From CAVSVP01 sp963731125 (GTDB taxonomy: Bacteria > Pseudomonadota > Gammaproteobacteria > Competibacterales > Competibacteraceae), in contig CAVSVP010000006.1 of NCBI GenBank assembly GCA_963731125.1, positions 269,118-333,117 on the forward strand: a stretch of DNA of 64,000 nt. The letters run 5' to 3'. Below are positions 9,086 to 18,561 of the stretch, in pieces (position 1 is the first letter of the stretch; each line of letters opens with the position of its first letter). Below the pieces are notes generated by a model, which did no database searches, was not told where the DNA came from, and was given only the letters and a program-made list of their open reading frames with translations. Made by a program: the position numbers and the translations under genes.

Positions 9086-9523
9086 ATGGTAGAAGAAAAT
9101 AAGGCTCTTGTCCGCCGCAACTTTGAGGAGATCTGGAATCAGGAGAATTTTGCCGTTGTGGATGAGCTGCATGACCCCCATTACCTGGGTCATATCGCCT
9201 CTAGCTCAGAGGCCATCAGGGGTAGCGAACAATTTAAACACTTCGTTGCCGTGCACCGCCTTGCTTTCCCGAATATGCGTTTCACCATTGAGGACCAGCT
9301 TGCCGAAGGAGACAAGGTAGCTACCCGCTGGACGGCAAGCGGTACTCACCAGGGCGAATTTCTAGGCATCGCACCGAGTGGACAAATCCTTACGATAACG
9401 GGAATCAGCATTCATCGTATTGTTAACGGCAAAATTCAAGAATCCTGGGACAACTGGGATGCACTTAGCCTACTACAGGGTATGACGGAGGATATTCTCG
9501 ACACTGTCTCGATGCGGCTTTAA
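9086..9523 (+). CDS. SnoaL-like ester cyclase / NTF2-fold protein
   Basis: Protein of 145 aa with the NTF2-like fold of the SnoaL polyketide-cyclase group. It shows the N-terminal helix LVRRNFEEIWNQENF, the central DKVATRWTASGTHQGEFLGI and the C-terminal ISIHRIVNGKIQESWDNWD. Many such proteins in non-polyketide genomes have no known substrate, so a catalytic role is uncertain. The gene is divergent from the acetyl-CoA hydrolase gene with only about 43 bases between starts, so each promoter must lie within or next to the other's 5' end. Confidence 0.8.
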   Translation: MVEENKALVRRNFEEIWNQENFAVVDELHDPHYLGHIASSSEAIRGSEQFKHFVAVHRLAFPNMRFTIEDQLAEGDKVATRWTASGTHQGEFLGIAPSGQILTITGISIHRIVNGKIQESWDNWDALSLLQGMTEDILDTVSMRL

Positions 9524-9725
9524 CCTAACGCGGTTTCCTATGCAGTCCCTCCTGAGCGAGTGACTGAATGCGGTGAATACGCTATGCCGAGACTTCATTT
9601 GCTCCTAAATTCTCTGTCGGTTGGCTGTTTAACAACAATTAACAATCAGTAACTTACCAACTTTATCCAGATCTTATACGCTATTCGGCACTGTTGATTC
9701 GCCGCTTAACTTGGAATTTTATGCG

Positions 9726-10760
9726 ATGATCCGCAAAGCCAGTTTCCAGCCGGCCTGGTGGTTACCGGGTCCTCATTTGCAGACTTTGTGGCCTGCCCTA
9801 TGCCGTCGCAGGCCGCGCCCCCCCACTTGGCGTGAACGTGTAGAATTATCCGACGGGGATTTTCTGGACCTGGACTGGACCGTGGGAAAACGCGGCCCCA
9901 TTATTGCCATTCTACATGGGTTAGAAGGCTCTAGCGATTCCGGCTATGCGCGGGGACTGCTACATACTGTGGCGACCCGAGGCTGGCGCGGTGTCGTCGT
10001 GCATTTTCGAGGTTGCAGCGGCGAGCCTAATCGCCGAGCAGCCAGCTACAACGCTGGATATACTGACGATATTGCTTTTGTCATGGCCCTACTCCACCAA
10101 CGGGAACCAAAAACGCCTTTAGCTTGTGTGGGTTATTCTCTGGGAGGCAATGCCTTGCTTAAATGGTTGGGCGAAACGCAAGCCGACGTTTCTGTGCAGG
10201 CAGCCGTGGCGGTATCGGTTCCGTTTACTCTGGAACTAGCAGCACGGCGACTACGTCAAGGATTTTCCCGCCTCTATCAGGCTTATCTACTGCGCCATCT
10301 GCGCGCGAGTTACCGGCGCAAATCCCATCTCCATACTCAACTCCCTGTGGCTCTCAAGGAAATGAATAACCTCAGGGATTTTTATGCCTTCGACGACAAG
10401 GTCACAGCTCCCTTGCATGGCTACACCAGTGTCCATGACTACTATACGCGAGCCAGTTGTCGGCCGTACCTCAAAAACATTCGGGTACCGACGCTGATCC
10501 TGCATGCGACGGATGATCCCTTTATGTTGCCGGCCGTTGCACCCGGTGCAGAAGAACTTTCAGAGAGCGTGATTCTCGAACTTAGTCCACATGGCGGGCA
10601 TGTTGGATTCGTAACAGGCGCCTTACCGTGGCAGCCAATCTATTGGCTAGAGCAGCGAATACCGGCTTTTCTAGCGGAACAACTAACTGGGACTTCCGGC
10701 TTTCCCAGTAAAGAAGCAAAAGAGTCGCTTACGGGAACTCCTATGGAATTGCGCGTTTAA
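9726..10760 (+). CDS. yheT: YheT-family alpha/beta hydrolase
   Basis: Cytosolic hydrolase of 344 aa in the YheT/ABHD1-3 family. The N-terminus FQPAWWLPGPHLQTLWPAL is a family signature. HGLEGSSDSGYARGL supplies the oxyanion hole, GYSLGGNAL holds the nucleophile (Ser138), and the Asp in HATDDPFM and the His in SPHGGHVGF complete the triad. The physiological substrate is not established; esterase or lipase activity is likely. The ATG at 9726 is used, with GGAA nine bases upstream; a TTG at 9711 would add five residues. It closes the core lipid-metabolism block before base composition falls. Confidence 0.88.
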   Translation: MIRKASFQPAWWLPGPHLQTLWPALCRRRPRPPTWRERVELSDGDFLDLDWTVGKRGPIIAILHGLEGSSDSGYARGLLHTVATRGWRGVVVHFRGCSGEPNRRAASYNAGYTDDIAFVMALLHQREPKTPLACVGYSLGGNALLKWLGETQADVSVQAAVAVSVPFTLELAARRLRQGFSRLYQAYLLRHLRASYRRKSHLHTQLPVALKEMNNLRDFYAFDDKVTAPLHGYTSVHDYYTRASCRPYLKNIRVPTLILHATDDPFMLPAVAPGAEELSESVILELSPHGGHVGFVTGALPWQPIYWLEQRIPAFLAEQLTGTSGFPSKEAKESLTGTPMELRV

Positions 10761-10882
10761 GAGGCTTTAATAACCTTTTCTTGCTCGGATATAGCCATCG
10801 CTGTAACAATGAAATGATTCCTCCATAACAATTATCATTTCACTATGACCTTCTTTTGCAACCGATGTCGTACCTAGTGATG

Positions 10883-11152
10883 TTATAAAGTAGCAGTGCG
10901 TCTCGTTTGTAACTTATACTCAACGAACCGACTCAAGCTATCGACCGATGCAAAGGTGTCGGCATTGATTTCATCATCGTCTACTACAAACCCAAAGCGC
11001 TCTTCCAATGCTGTAATAACGTCCACGACAGCTATTGAATCAAATTCAGGAATACTGCCAAGCAGAGGTGATGATGGAGTGAGGACGCTGTTTCTCCTGT
11101 CAAGCTGCAGGATCGCCAGAAGCAGTTGGGCAACATCGTTCGCTATGGACAT
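10883..11152 (-). CDS. Acyl carrier protein
   Basis: Acidic 89-aa carrier protein. The phosphopantetheine attachment motif EFDSIAVVDVI (Ser39) is intact and is followed by the usual LEERFGFVVDDDEI helix. It is not the housekeeping AcpP, which has DSLD; the DSI variant fits specialised carriers seen with XrtA-type polysaccharide clusters. A strong GGAGG lies four bases before the ATG at 11152; the adjacent ATG at 11155 is too close to it. A partner acyl-activating enzyme may be the PaaK/CapK-like ligase at 26.2 kb, which is inference. The role could be acyl transfer onto the exopolysaccharide or a lipid precursor. Confidence 0.85.
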   Translation of the reverse strand: MSIANDVAQLLLAILQLDRRNSVLTPSSPLLGSIPEFDSIAVVDVITALEERFGFVVDDDEINADTFASVDSLSRFVEYKLQTRRTATL

Positions 11153-11375
11153 CATTCCTCCATTTTGTTGGATTAATTCGTTAGATTACATTACCGTCCA
11201 TCAAGCCACTTGAAGAAATATACACTAACCTCTTAAGTCACGCCTGAAGCTTAGGTATGGGCTGACAGAACGGGAGGGATATCTCAAACGATAAAAGCGA
11301 CATCGTGAGCTACAAAAGCAACAAATTATGCGGACAAGGATACCGTTGTTTGGTTAGAAAAGCCAGTCTGCTTCT

Positions 11376-11405
11376 TTGTGACCAAGTTGAAGTTGTAGAT
11401 ATAAT
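11376..11405 (+). promoter_or_regulatory. Possible sigma-70 promoter for the RGLX-like gene
   Basis: TTGTGA at 11376-11381 and a perfect TATAAT at 11400-11405 are separated by 18 bases. They lie about 115 bases upstream of the secreted RGLX-like gene, in an otherwise gene-free AT-rich gap (11153-11519). AT-rich DNA gives chance matches, so this is only a candidate. Confidence 0.35.
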
Positions 11406-11519
11406 TTTTAATTATAAATTAATCACGTAAACTTTTAAATCACAGTAATACAAAGATGCCATAAAGAATAATTTAAAATCAGTTACTATTCAATTTAAAT
11501 TAAAGTGTGGATTATTCAT

Positions 11520-14500
11520 ATGACTTTTCAAGCCAAAAATATTATTGTAGCTTTTAGTATATCACTTTTCTCAGTATTTTCTTGGGGGCAGAATACTAAC
11601 AACTTTTCCGCCGCCCATCTTGACGAATTACAAAAGGAACTCAATGAACTCTTGATTAAGTATACTGAGCAACATCCAAATGTTATTGCCTTAAAAAATG
11701 CAATAACAGAAGCTAAACAACAAAGACAGTCAAAGAATAATCAACTCAAACCAGTTGCCAAGACCGATGGTTCATCTCTCCAGATTAGAACGCTTAAGGC
11801 AAAACTCAATGAGCTACTTACAAAACTTACAGAGCAACACCCGGATGTTGTGAAGCTAAAACTTAAGATCAATGAACTTGAACAAAATTCACAGCAGTCA
11901 GCAATGCGTCGACAGCAAATTACTAAGTCTTTGCTTTCAGAACAAGAAAAGCAACCATTGCGTAACCATCAGCTAAAGTTATTACACAAAAGCGGTGGAA
12001 AAAAGCGAAATACAGATTTCTTAAGGACTCCAATCATCAATTTTTGGGAACACGGGATTCTTAAGGTACCCATTATTGTTAAGGAAACTGCAGGGGTAGG
12101 GGCAGAACAATATCCTACTACAGCAGTAATACCTTTACCTTATGGTGCTTACCAAGACACTGAAGAATTTAGATTGGTTGATGCCAATGGCAACAATGTA
12201 CCTGCACAGTTTTCCGCTCTAAATCGATGGTGGTATAGAGACAACAGTATTCGTCACCTCATGATTAGTTTTCAGCCTACAGTTAGCACATTTTCTGCAC
12301 CCGGCAGTGGTACAACGACATACTATCTCAAGGATGACGGTTTTAAGGATGACGTAAAAACGCCGTTGACTATCCAAGAAAACGAAACACAAATCACCGT
12401 GGTAACAGGGCCTATTAAATTTTTTATCAATAAAAAAAGCTTCAATATTCTTGATGAAGTCTGGTTTGACCGTAACCAAAATAACATTTTTGAAGAAGCG
12501 GAAAAAGTTATTTTATCAGCTCGACAAAACGGCGGTGTTTTTCAGGGTCGACTTCCTGACGATCTACAACTCGATTCTTCCCGAAACGACGTTAGTTTCG
12601 AAATTGAGGAAGCAGGGCCAATGCGTGCAGTGATTAAAGCACAAGCCTTAACAAAGTATTTTAATCCAGAGCACCATGTCCATGGTTATGCTGTCAGAAT
12701 TTATGCTTATGCCAATAAACCTTTTATTAAAATTGATTATCAACTGCAAAATTCGGCAAAGAATACGGTATTCTCATGGCCACTATATTTTAAAGAAATG
12801 ACGTTGAATTTTAAGCTAAACCTTGAAGATAATCCCACTGTAAAGATTGGACTTGGTGATAACTCTGTTTATCAACGTTCCAGAGAAAAAGGCTTGTATC
12901 TAGCACAAGAATTTCATGATAAGTTTGGAATTTATGATATGGCGAAGCAAGGCGCTGTAGCAAAAGGAAAAATATCAAGCGGTTTTATCGATGTAAGGGA
13001 TTCCGATAAAGGTGTGGCAGGATTTATCCGTTACTTTTGGCAGACTTGGCCGAACGGATTAGCGATTGGTGAAGACGATAATCTCCAGTTACAGCTATTT
13101 CCAAGCTGGAGTTCCCATTGGCGTCAGGGGAGCAATTGGCGTCAGGGGCGCAACATGGAGAAACCGCCGGCTTTTACCGATACGGGCCTCTATTGGCTTA
13201 TCGATATGCAGCACGTCTACAAGGAAGCCCTGTTATATTTTCACAATGCCAACATAACCGACAGCGAACTGGTGAAATTATCGCAAACCTTCACCCACCA
13301 TCCCGTCGCAACGCTGCCCACGCAATGGTATAAGGAAACAGCGGTAACACTTGATTTGAGTGGCCTCATTCCTCTGGATAACAGATTACCCGAAAAAGAT
13401 TTACGTATTAATAGCTACGATAAGTACGATTTCGATGTCAAAAAATCAACCCATTATAATTTCGGCTGGGACCAGTTTCTGCTGGATATTCATAGAAAGA
13501 CAGGTCCCGGACAGGGAGGGGGTTGGCCTTATAGTGTGAGCGCATTTATCGCAACAGAAAACCCGAGTGATTACTATTTTGCTGAACAATTTGCCATTGG
13601 AGAATTAAATGTTCGTCCCCAGTGGTTAGCCCAATATAAATTTGGCCAAGACTGGAAAAGGCTTCAACTTACCCCAAATCCTTATTCAGGTTGGAGTTGG
13701 CGGAAGATAAAAGGTGGTAACTACGAACATTATTTTGATGCGCCTTTTTTACCTGGCACTAATCATTATGCAAAACCGCGAGATGATGCTCATGCATGGT
13801 TTTATCATATGGAAGAGGCATATTATTTTACTGCAAATCCCTGGATTAAGGACTGGTATCAGTTCATCGGCGAGTTTAGAAAAACTTTTTTAAATCATTT
13901 AGATCCATTTCCGGACGCTCACACACGTGCTAAGGCACACGCACTTGCTAACGCCCTTCAGGCCTATCGAGTCACCGGTGACATTACCTTAATAGAGCAA
14001 GCTAAAAACTATATCAATACTTGGCTTCGTAAGGAGCAGAATCCGTTCTATGGTGGCATAGAAAAAAGAGAAAAAGACAGAGAAAGAGCTTCCTGGATAG
14101 GCTACTTATCACGATCAGTGATCGCTTTCATGGAAGAGGTAAAGGATAAAGACAAGCAAGCCTATGCAGAAGCTTTCAATTTGCTTTCCGGTATGATGGA
14201 GTGGAATCTTGTCTATGGTCAATTCGGCATAATATCAGCAAAAATTCCAAAAATCGGTTCTTCAAACTATACATCCCAAAATATGGCAGATCCACAAGCC
14301 TGGTATTACTGGCACACCGGCAAAAGAAAATATTTCGATCAACTGGTGCGTTATGCAGAAAAAGGTATTAATAACGATCAGCCGAAAGGAAGGCTTCCGG
14401 ATCGGGCTAAAAACTGGACTGGTGGATTTCAGGGAAGATGGGTGCAACATGTCTTCAAAAACGAAAAGACAGATATCACTCCTCCGGAAGGTGTTTCAGA

Positions 14501-14822
14501 TCTAAAAGCTATTATGAATGGTGCAAAGGTGAAACTCGAATGGACAGCTCCTAAAGAAGCGGTTAGATACCACATCGTCTGGAGTGAAAAACCGATTTCG
14601 GAGAAAACTACAACCGACACAAACGTTATCAACTGGTGGGCAGCCAATCCGATTGGACCCGATATTCTGCCAAAACCCGGTGAAAAGCAGAGTGTTGTTA
14701 TTGAACACGATAGATCAAAAGCTTTTTATGCCGCAATGTTTAGTTTTGATAAAAACGATAATATGAGCCTAATGTCAAATTTAGCTAATCCCCAGGCTTC
14801 TGCATTAGTAGATACAAGATGA
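11520..14822 (+). CDS. Giant secreted RGLX/YetA-like protein with duplicated Wzz-like motif
   Basis: Secreted protein of 1100 aa; the signal peptide is residues 1-24 (NIIVAFSISLFSVFSWGQ). Residues 33-75 and 90-125 are two helical repeats with the shared pattern ELLxKxTEQHPxVxxLKxxI, which also occurs in the chain-length protein of the EPS operon (ELLLKFTEKHPDIIGLRRTI at 44.3-45.8 kb). From about residue 165 the protein resembles the N-terminal RIFT-barrel of exo-rhamnogalacturonan-lyase (PcRGLX/YetA) proteins, followed by an alpha/alpha-barrel-like region with a WYYWHTGKR segment and a C-terminal Fn3-like domain from about 1000. It probably binds or cleaves polysaccharide outside the cell. 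Catalytic residues cannot be assigned. The ATG at 11520 precedes the signal peptide directly; a GTG at 11505 is less likely. Confidence 0.65.
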   Translation: MTFQAKNIIVAFSISLFSVFSWGQNTNNFSAAHLDELQKELNELLIKYTEQHPNVIALKNAITEAKQQRQSKNNQLKPVAKTDGSSLQIRTLKAKLNELLTKLTEQHPDVVKLKLKINELEQNSQQSAMRRQQITKSLLSEQEKQPLRNHQLKLLHKSGGKKRNTDFLRTPIINFWEHGILKVPIIVKETAGVGAEQYPTTAVIPLPYGAYQDTEEFRLVDANGNNVPAQFSALNRWWYRDNSIRHLMISFQPTVSTFSAPGSGTTTYYLKDDGFKDDVKTPLTIQENETQITVVTGPIKFFINKKSFNILDEVWFDRNQNNIFEEAEKVILSARQNGGVFQGRLPDDLQLDSSRNDVSFEIEEAGPMRAVIKAQALTKYFNPEHHVHGYAVRIYAYANKPFIKIDYQLQNSAKNTVFSWPLYFKEMTLNFKLNLEDNPTVKIGLGDNSVYQRSREKGLYLAQEFHDKFGIYDMAKQGAVAKGKISSGFIDVRDSDKGVAGFIRYFWQTWPNGLAIGEDDNLQLQLFPSWSSHWRQGSNWRQGRNMEKPPAFTDTGLYWLIDMQHVYKEALLYFHNANITDSELVKLSQTFTHHPVATLPTQWYKETAVTLDLSGLIPLDNRLPEKDLRINSYDKYDFDVKKSTHYNFGWDQFLLDIHRKTGPGQGGGWPYSVSAFIATENPSDYYFAEQFAIGELNVRPQWLAQYKFGQDWKRLQLTPNPYSGWSWRKIKGGNYEHYFDAPFLPGTNHYAKPRDDAHAWFYHMEEAYYFTANPWIKDWYQFIGEFRKTFLNHLDPFPDAHTRAKAHALANALQAYRVTGDITLIEQAKNYINTWLRKEQNPFYGGIEKREKDRERASWIGYLSRSVIAFMEEVKDKDKQAYAEAFNLLSGMMEWNLVYGQFGIISAKIPKIGSSNYTSQNMADPQAWYYWHTGKRKYFDQLVRYAEKGINNDQPKGRLPDRAKNWTGGFQGRWVQHVFKNEKTDITPPEGVSDLKAIMNGAKVKLEWTAPKEAVRYHIVWSEKPISEKTTTDTNVINWWAANPIGPDILPKPGEKQSVVIEHDRSKAFYAAMFSFDKNDNMSLMSNLANPQASALVDTR

Positions 14823-14941
14823 TACTGCAGTCAATAGTACGTTTATCGAAAATCCAGGGCCTTAAACTTAGATGAAGAATAATCCTAAATCATAGATATT
14901 ATTGCATAACCCAATGCAAGAATATTTGTTCAAGGATTACC

Positions 14942-16153
14942 GTGAATATAGAACGTTCGTTATCTCAACGGCCCAAAATATTGGTGTTCAGTACGTTGTT
15001 TCCTCATCCTGGGCAGCCCAATGCAGGCCTGTTTATTCGTGAACGTATGTTTCGCGTCGGCGAGAGGCTCCCTTTGAAAGTAGTAGCTCCCGTGGCCTGG
15101 TTTCCCCTGCAGGGTCTAATTCGCTTGTTTGCGCCTAACTACAGACCCGTAGCACCTTACCATGAGGTGCAAGATGGAGTAGATGTCTATCATCCCCGCT
15201 TCCTCGCCATACCTGGATTACTTCGCTCTCTGGATGGCTTATTTATGGCGCTAGGGTGCCTGCCGACGTTATACAAAATACGGCGACAGTTTAACTTCAA
15301 TTTTATTGATGCGCATTTTGCCTATCCCGATGGATATGCAGCCACACTGTTAGGAAAATGGTTAAACTTCCCTGTCACCATTACCCTTCGAGGGACTGAG
15401 GTTCCTCTCTCACGAACCAATCGTCGCGCACTGATGATAAAGGCTCTTCAGCACGCTCGGCATATATTTTCCGTCACAGATTCTCTCAAACGTCATGTTA
15501 TGGCTTTGGGTGTGGATGGCAGCAAAATTCAGGTGGTTGGTAATGGTGTGGACACCAGTAAGTTTCAACCCGTAGCAAAAACCAGGGCGCGCAGGCAGTT
15601 CGGAATTCCTGCGGAAGCAAAGGTACTGATTTCTGTTGGAGGGCTCGTCGAGCGTAAAGGATTTCATCGTGTCATCGAATGTTTGCCCGGGCTGAGGCAA
15701 CATATACCGGATCTGCATTATTTGATCGTGGGTGGCGCCTCAGGCGAAGGTGACTGGACTCAACGCCTCAAGCAACAGGTCAAAGACCTGAGTCTGGAGG
15801 ATAATGTTCATTTTTTGGGAATAATGCCGCCCAGCGACTTAAAGATCCCGCTGTCGGCAGCAGATATCTTTGTGCTCGCGACGCGTAATGAAGGCTGGGC
15901 TAATGTATTTTTGGAGGCAATGGCTTGTGGATTACCCGTTATAACGACAGATGTCGGTGGTAATCGAGAGGTGATTTGTTCTGACGACTTGGGAACTATA
16001 ACTCCATTTGGAAATAAAGAGCAATTACAAAAGGCTATATTGAATGCATTGTCGAAAATATGGGACCGAAGCGCAATTATTAATTATGCCAAACAAAATT
16101 CTTGGAATAACAGAGTTGATATTATCGTTTCAAGGTTTTGTTCTTTTTTTTGA
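14942..16153 (+). CDS. Glycosyltransferase family 4 (GT-B) protein
   Basis: Cytosolic or membrane-associated glycosyltransferase of 403 aa with the GT-B fold. The N-terminal lobe has KILVFSTLFPHPGQPNAGLF and the C-terminal lobe ISVGGLVERKGFHRVI and the nucleotide-sugar motif NEGWANVFLEAMACGLPVI with both conserved Glu residues. The sugar donor is unknown. The start is GTG. The gene is followed 13 bases later by a sulfotransferase-like gene, suggesting a two-gene unit. The last 80 bases are markedly AT-rich. It should add a sugar to a lipid-linked repeat unit in the polysaccharide pathway. Confidence 0.88.
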   Translation: MNIERSLSQRPKILVFSTLFPHPGQPNAGLFIRERMFRVGERLPLKVVAPVAWFPLQGLIRLFAPNYRPVAPYHEVQDGVDVYHPRFLAIPGLLRSLDGLFMALGCLPTLYKIRRQFNFNFIDAHFAYPDGYAATLLGKWLNFPVTITLRGTEVPLSRTNRRALMIKALQHARHIFSVTDSLKRHVMALGVDGSKIQVVGNGVDTSKFQPVAKTRARRQFGIPAEAKVLISVGGLVERKGFHRVIECLPGLRQHIPDLHYLIVGGASGEGDWTQRLKQQVKDLSLEDNVHFLGIMPPSDLKIPLSAADIFVLATRNEGWANVFLEAMACGLPVITTDVGGNREVICSDDLGTITPFGNKEQLQKAILNALSKIWDRSAIINYAKQNSWNNRVDIIVSRFCSFF

Positions 16154-16166
16154 GAGGATCAAAGTA

Positions 16167-16997
16167 ATGGAGGCTGTTCATTATTACCTGGAGAAAATTG
16201 ACCGACTAGGAATACTTGCACGCAAGTATTTATTATCTAAATTTAGTCTGCAGGGGAAAACCATCAACTCTACAAGAATATTTATAGCCGGTATGCAGCG
16301 TTCAGGCACTAATATGGTGATGGATATCCTCGAGCGCAGTTTAGAAACTGATACCTATCATGAGAGAGATGCGCGCGCGTTTGACAATTATCAGATGCGA
16401 GACAGAAAAGTCATTCGTGGTCTTATTGAACAGTCGCGAGCAGAGTTCTTTATCATCAAGGCGCTTTGTGAGTCTCAGTATCTTCACTCTTTACTGAATG
16501 ATTTCGAACCATCGAAAGCATTATGGGTGGTCAGGAATTATGAGGATGCAGTAAATTCCATGATGATTTCCTTCCCGGGATTCACGAAGCGGATCAAGTT
16601 AATCGTAAAAGATCGAAATTCGTGTGGTTGGAGAAGCCAGGGAATGTCTGATGAAACTCATGCATTACTCCGTAACTTCTATCATGACGGTATTAACGAG
16701 GCAACTGCTGCGGCACTGAAATGGTACTATAGAAATATCTTGTTTTTTCAACAAAAACTCGATGACGATGACCGCGTCAAACTAATTTTATATGAGCATC
16801 TGGTAACCAACCCAAAAGAAGAAGCAAAAAATATCTTTGAATTTCTTGGACCGAAATTTCACTCCAGAGTAGTGTACTGGGTTTCTCCGCGTTCAATCCG
16901 GCGTCGTCCGCCACCAGAGATAGAGCCGGGCGTAAAAAAACTTTGTGATCAGCTTCTGCAAAGATTTCTCAACATAACAGAAGCAGCAGCAGATTGA
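16167..16997 (+). CDS. Sulfotransferase-fold protein
   Basis: Protein of 276 aa with the PAPS-binding P-loop FIAGMQRSGTNMV (residues 39-51) near the N-terminus and WVVRNYEDAVNSM, the usual 3'-phosphate-binding RxxxxxxxS region. No signal peptide is present, so it acts in the cytosol. The family transfers sulfate from PAPS to carbohydrates or other acceptors. The start is the ATG at 16167, preceded by GAGAGGA eight bases upstream; a longer in-frame reading back to 16044 overlaps the GT gene and is not needed. It is one of three sulfotransferase-fold genes in the island, suggesting a sulfated surface polymer, although some family members are not sulfotransferases. Confidence 0.78.
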   Translation: MEAVHYYLEKIDRLGILARKYLLSKFSLQGKTINSTRIFIAGMQRSGTNMVMDILERSLETDTYHERDARAFDNYQMRDRKVIRGLIEQSRAEFFIIKALCESQYLHSLLNDFEPSKALWVVRNYEDAVNSMMISFPGFTKRIKLIVKDRNSCGWRSQGMSDETHALLRNFYHDGINEATAAALKWYYRNILFFQQKLDDDDRVKLILYEHLVTNPKEEAKNIFEFLGPKFHSRVVYWVSPRSIRRRPPPEIEPGVKKLCDQLLQRFLNITEAAAD

Positions 16998-17140
16998 TGT
17001 CCACTTTTTATACTTTCATTTTTTTGTACTTTCATTCTCAACGCTTTATTATTTTCTCGTGCATGAAATATTAGACCTCTCAAGGTAAAAAAATCGGATT
17101 TAATTTTTAGATAATTAAAAGTGACTATTAAATTAATTTT

Positions 17141-18427
17141 TTAGTTAGAAGGACTTCTTGATACCATGCCACCAAATGAATTGATATCATCGCTAACCTG
17201 CGCAATTTCTTCTGCTAAATACTGTTTTAATAACACCTTGCATAAGATAAGAACTGCAAGTAGTTGATAAAATAAATCAAAATAAGCAAGACCTAAAAAT
17301 GAGCCACCCACCGCATATCCAGCCATACTAGCCTGAAGCATGGCCGCTAAATCTCTCATCCACTCTGTTTCCTTATGCTTTTTAGCATTCTTAATAATCC
17401 ATGATGCCGAACGCCAGGCCATAAGCCAAATTAATAAATATAATGTTAAACCCACAAAACCTTGCTCTCCTAAAATTTCCAACCAAATACTATGAGCATC
17501 CGTGCCGTTTTCTGCGATGTAGATCTCAAAACCTCCACCTGTTATAGGACGCTCGAGAGCTTTATGATAACCGAATTCCCACGATCGAACTCTATTATGC
17601 GCGGAAGCGTCAGTTTGACTGACTTCGGGATCCAACATTGTATTCATCCGTTCTTCCCAACTCTCTGGCATAAAAGAGAAAATCACCAAGCCTGTAAAAG
17701 TAAAAAATATAGCAATTAGTATTGATCTACGAGTTTTTATTAATAATACAGAACCCATTGCTAGTAAGCCTAATAAGCCTCCTCTTGAGAGCGTTCCCAC
17801 GCTACCAAATGCTGACAGGATCATAGCAACGGTTAATCCATAGCGAATCCACCTGCTATTGGCTCTTAGCTGTAGATAACGCATCAAGGGAAGCGTCATA
17901 TTAATGGCGATTGCTAAGGTATTGCGTTCTCCGATAAAGGTTCCAGGTGGTCCCAATACTTGGTGAACACCACCGGTGATAATCGTAAAAACACCACCTT
18001 TTATCGCAAAAAAACCAATAGAGAAAACGATAACCCACATCAATCCATTAATACGTTTCTCACTTCCCATAAGCATCAGCGACATAAAAGTCATGAGCTG
18101 AATTTTCCAAACCTTATCCCATTGTGCCCACGCAAGCCAAGGATATTGGGAAAATACTGTCGAGATAAACATCCATAGAACAAATAAAAATAATACGATA
18201 GACTCTCGCGTCCAGGGGATTTTTTTTGGTTCTCTAGATAAAAAGAAGCCAATAAATAATACTATAGACACTAACAATGCAAAGGGAAAATTATAGGCGA
18301 AACCCCAAGTCAGCCGATGGGGGTTCATGTAGCTAATCCACGACCAAACAAAAATTCCTACATAAGGTCGATATAAAATTACCGGTAAACTCCCGAAAAC
18401 CAGGAAAGCGACGATTAAATCTCTCAT
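17141..18427 (-). CDS. O-glycosylation ligase/O-antigen polymerase, exosortase A-associated
   Basis: Integral membrane protein of 428 aa with about ten hydrophobic segments and the Wzy/WaaL-type central loop (WEERMNTMLDPEVSQTDASAHNR, then GGGFEIY and the DAHSIWLEILGEQGFVGL motif). The N-terminus MRDLIVAFLVFGSLPVILYRPYVGI and length match the putative O-glycosylation ligase family that tracks with exosortase A. It would polymerise repeat units or ligate glycan at the periplasmic face. It lies outside the main XrtA operon, 14 kb away, amid accessory GT genes. The downstream gap is AT-rich. Polymerase and ligase roles cannot be separated by sequence. Confidence 0.85.
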   Translation of the reverse strand: MRDLIVAFLVFGSLPVILYRPYVGIFVWSWISYMNPHRLTWGFAYNFPFALLVSIVLFIGFFLSREPKKIPWTRESIVLFLFVLWMFISTVFSQYPWLAWAQWDKVWKIQLMTFMSLMLMGSEKRINGLMWVIVFSIGFFAIKGGVFTIITGGVHQVLGPPGTFIGERNTLAIAINMTLPLMRYLQLRANSRWIRYGLTVAMILSAFGSVGTLSRGGLLGLLAMGSVLLIKTRRSILIAIFFTFTGLVIFSFMPESWEERMNTMLDPEVSQTDASAHNRVRSWEFGYHKALERPITGGGFEIYIAENGTDAHSIWLEILGEQGFVGLTLYLLIWLMAWRSASWIIKNAKKHKETEWMRDLAAMLQASMAGYAVGGSFLGLAYFDLFYQLLAVLILCKVLLKQYLAEEIAQVSDDINSFGGMVSRSPSN

Positions 18428-18561
18428 ATAATTATCATTAATTAAAAAGTCAAGAGATGTATTGCCTTGAACACATACAACTCTCCTGTTTTTTCTTCAG
18501 TTAATTAACAGTTTTCGAAATATTACTAAACGCTAAAATTCTTTTCAAGATTCTGATGATT

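Noticed and set aside
16044..16166. Upstream in-frame extension of the first sulfotransferase gene
   Set aside because: It overlaps the GT coding end in another frame; the ATG at 16167 has a GAGAGGA box.
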